Origin: Candidatus Segetimicrobium genomatis
GTDB lineage: Bacteria > Sysuimicrobiota > Sysuimicrobiia > Sysuimicrobiales > Segetimicrobiaceae
NCBI GenBank assembly: GCA_005883865.1
Contig: VBAO01000476.1
Span: 1-5,757, forward strand
Direction of reading: 5' to 3'
Length of the DNA: 5,757 nucleotides
The first letter of the stretch is position 1, and the number at the start of each line of letters is the position of its first letter. A model generated the notes under the pieces. The model saw nothing but the letters and a program-made list of their open reading frames with translations. It searched no databases and was not told the origin of the DNA. The position numbers and the translations under genes were made by a program. Of this stretch, positions 1-4,439 are shown piece after piece.

Positions 1-520
1 CCAGGTCGTCCCGGGTGATGGCCAACAGATCGCTCTTGTACCCGATGACCGCGTGCCGGTAGGTATGGATCCGGTACGCCGCGGCCTCCACCTCCTCGGA
101 CAGGGCATATTCCGGGTTGTTCTCCGCTCCCTCCCGTTCGGAGATGATCACCGTGCGCTCGCTCTGGACCTCCTCGGGTTCGAAGAGCGCGTTCCGGATG
201 CGGTCCGACTCGATGCGGATGCCGAGCGAAAGATGCTCCGCGGGCAGGGTTTCATAGTACGCCGTGAAATCCTTCCACGTGAAGCCGTTCCAGCTGCCTC
301 CGTGACGGTTGATGAGGCGGGGGAACTCCCCCTTGCCGAGCGTGGGGGTGCCCTTGAAGAGCATGTGCTCCACCCAGTGGGAGATCCCGGTGATCCCGGG
401 AACCTCGTTGCGGCTCCCGACGCGGTACCAGATCCAGAACGTCGCCACCGGCGCGGTATGCACTTCCCGCAGCAGCACGACCAGGCCGTTGGGCAGTACC
501 GCTCGAGTTGTCGGCTCCAT
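1..520 (-). CDS. M16 family zinc metallopeptidase (pitrilysin/insulinase type), N-terminal part
   Basis: Translating the minus strand from the ATG at 520 gives 173 residues with no stop before the window edge, so the C-terminal part lies outside. The inverted zinc-binding motif HxxEH is present as H48-W-V-E51-H52, followed by MLFKG. The third zinc ligand is expected about 76 residues later, and E128 fits it (in ERTVIISERE, residues 121-130). The stretches GGSWNGFT (74-81) and TAYYETLP (86-93) also match the active M16 half-domain. Family members hydrolyse peptides, and many work as pairs of an active and an inactive subunit. The protein starts directly at the first beta strand (LPNGLVVLL), with no signal peptide, so a cytoplasmic location is inferred. 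AGAGGAG lies 7 nt before the ATG and fixes the start. The gene is divergent from the winged-helix gene at 684. The visible half shows no missing segment. Confidence 0.93.
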   Translation of the reverse strand, partial: MEPTTRAVLPNGLVVLLREVHTAPVATFWIWYRVGSRNEVPGITGISHWVEHMLFKGTPTLGKGEFPRLINRHGGSWNGFTWKDFTAYYETLPAEHLSLGIRIESDRIRNALFEPEEVQSERTVIISEREGAENNPEYALSEEVEAAAYRIHTYRHAVIGYKSDLLAITRDDL

Positions 521-683
521 CACAGGACTCCTCTCACACCGCCGTCGGAGCGCGCGGACTCCCGGGCCTCCCGCGGCAGGCACGGCAAGGCCCGGGGCGA
601 ACTCCTGGGGTCGTCCCACTCTTCGGTCCGGCGGACGCCCCCCCCTGCCACACTAACGCCTGGACGGGGGTGTCGCTTCCCGC
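521..683. other. Divergent intergenic region between the M16 peptidase and the winged-helix gene
   Basis: These 163 nt must hold the promoters of both outward-reading genes. CTCCTCT at 528-534 is the minus-strand Shine-Dalgarno of the peptidase (AGAGGAG, 7 nt spacer). A run of eight C lies at 638-645. I see no convincing -35/-10 pair on either strand and no good Shine-Dalgarno for the plus-strand gene: only a G run at about 665-669, some 14 nt before the ATG. Confidence 0.5.
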
Positions 684-1574
684 ATGCCTGAACCCGTCCG
701 GGCTCGCCAAGTCCTCTCAGGCGCAGCAATCAGGCGCCTACGGACTAAAATCATCGATTCCTACCATGTACATACCCAAAATCAGGCGTTTCGGTTCATT
801 CAGGACATGGGGTACTGTTATGCCTTCACTCCTGGACGTGGAGGTCTCCCCTCCCTGTTCGAGGTCCTCGACACCCGGAGCGACGACCGCCGCTGGACGT
901 GGGCGTGGGACTGGAAGGAGGCGCTTCCGTCGGAGAAGCGGGTGTTCTACGGCCGGGTCCTCAGAGGGAAACCCACCTTCATTTCGATGGAGTTCGTCCC
1001 GCACTTCTTCGCGTTGACCGGGAACGTCGGGGAGCCCGACGATTACAGGCGCCTCTACGAGGGTGGACGCCTCTCGCACCTGGCACGGGTGGTCTACGAG
1101 CTCGTCGCCGCTCGGGGACCGCTGACCACCCGGCAGATCCGCGCCGCGGTGGAACCCAACCGGCGCGGGAGCAGCGCGCGGCTCCTACGGGCGCTCGCCG
1201 ATCTCCAGAACCTGTTCTTGCTGGCGCGGATCGGCGAAACGGGTGACCACCCGGGAAACTACGCCTACATATGGGACCGGTTCGATCGATGGCTTCCGGG
1301 GATGGTGGCGCGGGCGGCGGGGATCTCCCACCGGACCGCGGCGGCCACCGTCCTGGGGCAGTACGTGTCGATCGCCGGCGCGCCCCGCCCGGAGGACGCG
1401 GCCTCCCTGTTCGAATGGCCGCCATCCGTCCTGACCGCCGCGATCGGTGACCTGCGCGGCCGGGGCTCCCTCGTCCTCGCACCGGGGCCGGACGGGAAGG
1501 ACCGGCTGGTCAGCCCCGCGGCCCTCCTCCGCCTCACCGCGGGGAAGGCGCGGCCCAGAAGCCACAGGGACTGA
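684..1574 (+). CDS. Winged-helix DNA-binding protein, AlkZ-related type
   Basis: A 296-residue protein. From memory it resembles the AlkZ-related winged-helix family, distant relatives of the YcaQ/AlkZ crosslink-repair DNA glycosylases; this is pattern recognition, not a search. Recognisable blocks are GYCYAFTPG (43-51), the tryptophan-rich WTWAWDWKEALP (71-82), VFYGRVLRGKPTFIS (87-101) and FFALTGN (108-114). A first helix-turn-helix/wing lies at about 130-187 (LSHLARVVYEL, GPLTTRQIRAAV). A second lies at about 218-275 (AGAPRPEDAASLF, SVLTAAIGDLRGRGSL). It may bind or repair DNA, but no glycosylase activity can be claimed. AlkZ enzymes use a Gln-x-Gln/Asp motif; the only QxQ here is QNQ at 32-34, which may be chance. 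The start is uncertain: no strong Shine-Dalgarno precedes 684, and the next in-frame ATG is residue 42. The block HT..QAFRFI (30-39) looks conserved, which favours the upstream start. The first 110 nt are AT-richer than the rest. Confidence 0.72.
   Translation: MPEPVRARQVLSGAAIRRLRTKIIDSYHVHTQNQAFRFIQDMGYCYAFTPGRGGLPSLFEVLDTRSDDRRWTWAWDWKEALPSEKRVFYGRVLRGKPTFISMEFVPHFFALTGNVGEPDDYRRLYEGGRLSHLARVVYELVAARGPLTTRQIRAAVEPNRRGSSARLLRALADLQNLFLLARIGETGDHPGNYAYIWDRFDRWLPGMVARAAGISHRTAAATVLGQYVSIAGAPRPEDAASLFEWPPSVLTAAIGDLRGRGSLVLAPGPDGKDRLVSPAALLRLTAGKARPRSHRD
717..788 (+). repeat. Three short direct repeats (TCAGGCG) at the start of the winged-helix gene
   Basis: TCAGGCGC occurs at 717-724 and again at 730-737, and TCAGGCG at 782-788. 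The last two copies sit inside a longer 9-bp direct repeat, AATCAGGCG (728-736 and 780-788), with a 52-bp period. The patch is AT-richer than its surroundings. It may be chance. It could also be an operator if the true start is the downstream ATG at 807, though homology argues against that start. Confidence 0.35.
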
Positions 1575-1594
1575 TCCGGGTCGTGGACGGCGGT

Positions 1595-1623
1595 CCCGCG
1601 CGGCGCGGGCGCGGGTTCGCGCC
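1595..1623. terminator. GC-rich hairpins between convergent genes (possible terminator)
   Basis: The 51-nt gap between the stop of the winged-helix gene (1574) and the stop of the peroxiredoxin remnant (1626) holds two overlapping perfect stems. The first is CCCGCG (1595-1600) with CGCGGG (1604-1609), loop CGG. The second is GGCGCG (1608-1613) with CGCGCC (1618-1623), loop GGTT. They share two bases, so they exclude each other. No T tract follows on either strand, so an intrinsic bidirectional terminator is only a possibility. Confidence 0.35.
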
Positions 1624-1625
1624 GC

Positions 1626-2044
1626 CTACGGGGTCTTCTCGATCGCCGCCTCCACCTCTTCGTACGGCGGCTCCACGCCGGGCCGGTCGGCGACCCACAC
1701 GTAGACGACCTTCCGTTGAAGTTGCCGTCGTACACGCCGTAGGCCCTCATCGCCTCGTGGTTGAAGTCGCTCAACATCGCCTGGCGGAGGTTGAGCTGCT
1801 TGGCCCACTCCGCCAGCACGTACGGCGTGTCGGCGCTGACCCCGATGACGTGCGCCTTGAGCGCGTCGAGCCTCGTGTAATCGTCGCGAAACCGGCACAT
1901 CTCTTTGGTGCACGTCCCGGTGAACGCCGCGGGGAAAAACGCGAGCACCGCGGTCCTGCCGCGGAGCTCGCTGATTCGGACCGGCTTGCGGTCCGTGCTC
2001 ACAAGCGTAGCATCTGGCGCCTGCTGGCCTATCTCGACCGGCAT
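1626..2044 (-). pseudogene. Peroxiredoxin (BCP/AhpE type), broken by internal deletion and frameshift
   Basis: From the ATG at 2044 the protein reads as a thioredoxin-fold peroxiredoxin that would reduce H2O2 and organic peroxides with thiol electrons. The active-site motif PxxxTxxC is P38...T42...C45, with a possible resolving cysteine at C50, as in BCP enzymes. FPAAFTGTC and LSDFNHEAMRAYGVYDGNFNG (residue 111) are clear. At about 1712 the frame is lost: the matching C-terminus (KVVYVWVADRPGVEPPYEEV and on to a stop at 1626-1628) continues in another frame. Compared with AhpE and related proteins from memory, 13-16 residues between NFNG and KVVYVWV are missing, including the strand with the conserved catalytic Arg (R116 in AhpE). 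This is therefore more than a one-base error. The out-of-frame continuation is an Arg-rich tail to 1265 that runs antisense into the winged-helix gene and has no family resemblance. AAGGAGG with a 6-nt spacer (2051-2057) confirms the start. The gene is divergent from osmC. Confidence 0.85.
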
Positions 2045-3888
2045 CGTGAACCTCCTTCGAAGAGCCTCAGCGCGGAATGTTTGTTATCGGGCGGAGGGTT
2101 CTGCCGCCCCATCCAGAAAGGGGGTACGCCGGAGCCGACGGTTTTCATCCCGCGTCCAAGGAGGAGAGCGATGGCCGCAACGAGGCGTGCCGACGTCACC
2201 TGGGAAGGCGATCTGCTATCCGGAGGAGGGGTGGTGACCGCCGCCAGCAGCGGAGCGTTCCGCGCCCTCCCGGTGAGTTGGGCCGCGCGCACCGAGTCGC
2301 CCCAGGGACGGACCAGCCCGGAGGAGCTCATCGCCGCCGCGCACGCCAGTTGCTTTGCGATGGCGCTGTCGTTCGGCTTGGCCGGCGCCGGAAAGCCGCC
2401 GAGGAAACTAGAGGTGAGCGCGACGGTCACGTTCGACAAGGTCGAGGCCGGCTGGCGGGTCACCTCCAGCGCGCTCACGGTGCGCGCAGACGTCCCCGGG
2501 ATGGACACCGCGGGGTTCCGGAAGGCGGCCGAGGCCGCCAAGGACGGGTGCCCGGTCTCGCAGGCGCTCAAGGGCAACGTGAAGCTCAGCCTGGAGGCCA
2601 TGATGTGCGCCATCAGGAGGATCGTCTCCTGAAAGTCGCTCGCGCGGATGTTCTCGTCCGGCGCGTGGGCGCGGGTGTTCCAGTAGCCGGACCCGGCGCT
2701 GACGAGCGGGATCCCCAGAACCGGGCCGACGTCGTAGGCCGGGCCCGTCCCGGCTGACGTCGGGTACACGAGCACTGCCCGGCCGGTGGCCTCTTTGACG
2801 CAATCCCGAACGAGACCGACAAACGGGTCGGCGAGGTTGGTCCGCCACGGGAACTCCGCGCCCAGAACGGTCACTTCGATATCCGTGAAGCCGCCGGCGT
2901 CCAGGTGCCGGCGGACGTTCTGCGCCACCTCGTGGGGATCCTGGTCCGGGACCAGACGGAAGTCGACCTTCGCCCGCGCGACCCGGGGCAGCACGGTCTT
3001 GGAGCCCTCGAGGGTATATCCGCCCCAGATGCCGCAGATCGTGCACGTCGGCGTCATCAGCAACTGACGAACGGCGTCCGGGCCGTCCACCCCGCCGATC
3101 ATCCCGGCGACACCGGCCTGCTTTTGAATTTCTTCCACGACGTCCGGCGGGATCTGGCGGATGACCTCGTCCTCCGCGGGGGTGGGCCGCCGGACACGGT
3201 CGTAGTGGCCGGGGATCTGGACGCGGCCCCGCTGATCCTTGAAGGTGCTGAGGGCCCAGACCAGGCGGAACGCCGCCCCTTCGAAGACGGCCCCAAGCGA
3301 CGAATGGAGATCGACCGTCGCGGTCCTCGCCTCCAACTGGAGGTAGCAGATCCCCTTCATTCCGCAGACGACGTGCTTTCGCTCCCTGGCATCGCGCTCG
3401 CCGTACTCCCAGATGCAGGCGTGCGCCCTGCTGACCTCCTCCTCCCCCTCGATGAGGAACTTCACCCGGCAGGGGAGCCCGCCGTGGACGGCTCGGAGTG
3501 ATCGGATCGCGGCGATTCTAGTCATGAGGTCGCCTTTGTTGTCGGCCACCCCGCGACCGAGCAGCTTTCCATCGCGCAGCGTGACGTCGAACGGCGGGAC
3601 GGTCCACTCGTCAAGCGGTTCGGCCGGCTGGACGTCGTAGTGGTCGTAGAACAGGAGGGTCCGGGGAGCCCGTCCCTCGAACTCCCCAACGACCACCGGA
3701 TTGGCTCCCGAGTGCTCCAGCAGCGTCACCCGGCCGCCCGCCGCGCGGAGGAGATCGCCCACCACCCTGACGGTCTCCGGGATCCCGGTCCGCTGCGCGG
3801 CGACGGATGGGATCCGCACCAGCCGGCGTAGGTCTTCGATCGCCTGGGGCACCTCCGCCTCGACCCGCGCCCTCAACGCCTCGTCCAT
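2029..3888 (-). CDS. M20 family metallopeptidase (CNDP-like), internal segment missing, reading past its native end
   Basis: A di-zinc amidohydrolase of the M20/M25/M40 group; CNDP-like members cleave dipeptides or peptide C-termini. Zinc-site motifs are H83-Y-D85 (in YDHYDVQP), D116 (GRGVADNKG), catalytic E150 and ligand E151 (EGEEEV), E161 (CIWEYG) and H408 (RAHAPDEN). The dimerisation (lid) domain covers about 190-310 (DLHSSLGA, CTICGIWGGY, SKTVLP). After E151 only nine residues separate the glutamate pair from E161. Human CNDP2, from memory, has about 27 before the matching Asp, so about 17-18 residues are missing in frame. The normal C-terminus falls near LLMAHIMASRLS (424-435, about 2585). 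No stop occurs there: the frame stays open antisense through all of osmC and stops 16 nt inside the peroxiredoxin gene. ATG 3888 is chosen because AAGGGAGG (3899-3906) precedes it by 10 nt; the upstream ATG at 3957 adds 23 basic, unconserved residues. The product is probably impaired. Confidence 0.88.
   Translation of the reverse strand: MDEALRARVEAEVPQAIEDLRRLVRIPSVAAQRTGIPETVRVVGDLLRAAGGRVTLLEHSGANPVVVGEFEGRAPRTLLFYDHYDVQPAEPLDEWTVPPFDVTLRDGKLLGRGVADNKGDLMTRIAAIRSLRAVHGGLPCRVKFLIEGEEEVSRAHACIWEYGERDARERKHVVCGMKGICYLQLEARTATVDLHSSLGAVFEGAAFRLVWALSTFKDQRGRVQIPGHYDRVRRPTPAEDEVIRQIPPDVVEEIQKQAGVAGMIGGVDGPDAVRQLLMTPTCTICGIWGGYTLEGSKTVLPRVARAKVDFRLVPDQDPHEVAQNVRRHLDAGGFTDIEVTVLGAEFPWRTNLADPFVGLVRDCVKEATGRAVLVYPTSAGTGPAYDVGPVLGIPLVSAGSGYWNTRAHAPDENIRASDFQETILLMAHIMASRLSFTLPLSACETGHPSLAASAAFRNPAVSIPGTSARTVSALEVTRQPASTLSNVTVALTSSFLGGFPAPAKPNDSAIAKQLACAAAMSSSGLVRPWGDSVRAAQLTGRARNAPLLAAVTTPPPDSRSPSQVTSARLVAAIALLLGRGMKTVGSGVPPFWMGRQNPPPDNKHSALRLFEGGSRCRSR
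2045..2170. promoter_or_regulatory. Shared control region of the divergent peroxiredoxin and osmC genes
   Basis: These 126 nt separate two peroxide-detoxifying genes that read outward. Both have the same Shine-Dalgarno and spacing: AAGGAGG with 6 nt, at 2051-2057 for the minus gene and 2158-2164 for osmC. An inverted repeat, GGGCGG (2089-2094) and CCGCCC (2104-2109) with a 9-nt spacer, lies in the middle, and an AT-rich patch (2079-2088) flanks it. These could be an operator and a -10 region, but no -35/-10 pair meets consensus on either strand. Control by a peroxide sensor such as OxyR, PerR or OhrR is inference from gene content only. Confidence 0.45.
2158..2164 (+). promoter_or_regulatory. 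Shine-Dalgarno that fixes the osmC start
   Basis: AAGGAGG followed by a 6-nt spacer and ATG at 2171. The plus-strand reading frame is open back to 1583, so this site decides for the short form, which also begins where OsmC homologues begin. Confidence 0.9.
2171..2632 (+). CDS. osmC: OsmC family organic hydroperoxide reductase (peroxiredoxin)
   Basis: A 153-residue cytoplasmic protein closely resembling E. coli OsmC, which reduces organic hydroperoxides with a catalytic cysteine pair. The first cysteine is C61 in SPEELIAAAHASCFAMALS (49-67) and the second is C127 in GCPVSQALK (126-134). The conserved acidic residues E51/E52 and R40 are present, as are the N-terminal ADVTWEGD block and the VPGMD loop (108-112). 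E. coli OsmC is 143 residues and ends at the position of about LSLEAMM (139-145). The last eight to ten residues here (to IRRIVS) are not OsmC-like: they are the antisense of the M20 peptidase C-terminus, so the native stop appears lost. This should not hurt the fold or active site. The gene is divergent from the peroxiredoxin remnant and convergent with M20. Confidence 0.93.
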   Translation: MAATRRADVTWEGDLLSGGGVVTAASSGAFRALPVSWAARTESPQGRTSPEELIAAAHASCFAMALSFGLAGAGKPPRKLEVSATVTFDKVEAGWRVTSSALTVRADVPGMDTAGFRKAAEAAKDGCPVSQALKGNVKLSLEAMMCAIRRIVS

Positions 3889-4000
3889 CACGACCACGCC
3901 TCCCTTCCGCGAGTGCCCTCGTTCACGGTGGAACCTCTTCGTCAACCGGGCTCGCATCGACCTGCCGGGGGTACTGTATAGATGACGCCATCATGAGGCC
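3889..4000. promoter_or_regulatory. Divergent region between the M20 peptidase and the lipoprotein gene
   Basis: 112 nt. AAGGGAGG on the minus strand (3899-3906) is the M20 ribosome binding site. TATAGA at 3977-3982, just after GTACTG, is a weak -10 candidate for the plus-strand lipoprotein gene about 20 nt upstream of its start. No matching -35 is visible, so this is tentative. Confidence 0.3.
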
Positions 4001-4378
4001 GTGATTCGAACCATGTGTCGACGGATCCTTGCCGCGCTCCTCCTCACCGGAGCCCTCAGCGGGTGCTCCGCCGCGACGTTCGTGCCCGAGCATCAGGAGA
4101 CCCCTCCGGCGCCGGTCACCTTCGTGATCGAGATCTCGGGCACCCCCGGCGTCTCGTTCGAAGGATCCCTCGGGAGCGCCACCGCATCCCGGTCGATCGA
4201 AGGGCAGGTGCCGGCGCAGTTCACCGTCGAGACGGCCATCGCCGTCGTGGCGACGGTGACCAAGAAGGTCGAAGACGGCGAGTTGACCATCCGCGTGCTC
4301 CGCGCGGGGCAGGAGGTCGTCCGGCGCACGACCACCGCCCCGTTCGGGAACATCCTCCTCGTCTACACCGTCCGTTAG
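4001..4378 (+). CDS. Small predicted lipoprotein, beta-rich domain
   Basis: A 125-residue protein with a basic N-terminus (MIRTMCRR), a hydrophobic stretch (ILAALLLTGA) and a lipobox L-S-G-C ending at C22. It should therefore be exported, cut before C22, lipidated there and anchored in a membrane. The mature part, about 103 residues, alternates beta-type segments (VTFVIEISG, AQFTVETAIAVVATV, GELTIRVLRAGQEVVRR, ILLVYTV). The order of a strand, then a GxLTIxVxxxGxEVV segment, then a final strand recalls MmpS-like small beta-sandwich proteins, but I hold this only as a possibility. The start is uncertain: GTG 4001 has GAGG only 2 nt upstream, while ATG 4013 (residue 5) has it 14 nt upstream. Either start keeps the signal peptide. 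It is divergent from M20 and shares a strand with the epimerase gene 61 nt downstream. Confidence 0.65.
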   Translation: MIRTMCRRILAALLLTGALSGCSAATFVPEHQETPPAPVTFVIEISGTPGVSFEGSLGSATASRSIEGQVPAQFTVETAIAVVATVTKKVEDGELTIRVLRAGQEVVRRTTTAPFGNILLVYTVR

Positions 4379-4390
4379 CGACTCCCGCAG

Positions 4391-4410
4391 CACCCTGCCG
4401 TGGGCAGGTG
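4391..4410 (+). terminator. Hairpin between the lipoprotein and epimerase genes
   Basis: CACC (4391-4394) and TGCC (4396-4399) pair with GGCA (4403-4406) and GGTG (4407-4410), giving an 8-bp stem with one bulged C and a GTG loop. It begins 13 nt after the lipoprotein stop. No T tract follows, so it may be a weak terminator, an attenuator or only a processing structure. Confidence 0.35.
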
Positions 4411-4439
4411 CCGCCCGCGGTGAGGTCGTATGGCCACGC

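Larger units (their letters stand above)
2029..2598 (-). other. Read-through tail of the M20 frame, antisense to osmC
   Basis: About 190 codons of open frame follow the M20 domain, antisense to the entire osmC gene and the peroxiredoxin/osmC control region. The translation is rich in Ser, Pro, Ala and Arg with no recognisable domain, and it mirrors a gene on the other strand. Open antisense frames are common in GC-rich genes, so I regard this as accidental, opened by loss of the M20 stop codon. Confidence 0.75.

Noticed and set aside
53..691. A 212-codon plus-strand frame at the left end
   Set aside because: It is antisense to the M16 peptidase, whose zinc motif and ribosome binding site are clear.
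1700..1725. Programmed ribosomal frameshift in the peroxiredoxin
   Set aside because: No slippery heptamer is present (the junction reads AACGGAAGG), and a frameshift would not restore the 13-16 missing residues.
1265..2044. A 259-codon minus-strand frame starting as the peroxiredoxin
   Set aside because: Past residue 111 it leaves the family frame and becomes an Arg/Pro-rich tail antisense to the winged-helix gene, while the true C-terminus continues in another frame to 1626.
1583..2632. A 349-codon plus-strand frame ending as OsmC
   Set aside because: The first 196 codons are antisense to the peroxiredoxin. AAGGAGG before the ATG at 2171 and the OsmC family N-terminus fix the short form.
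3889..3957. Upstream start of the M20 gene at 3957
   Set aside because: It adds 23 basic residues with no family match, while AAGGGAGG stands 10 nt before the ATG at 3888.
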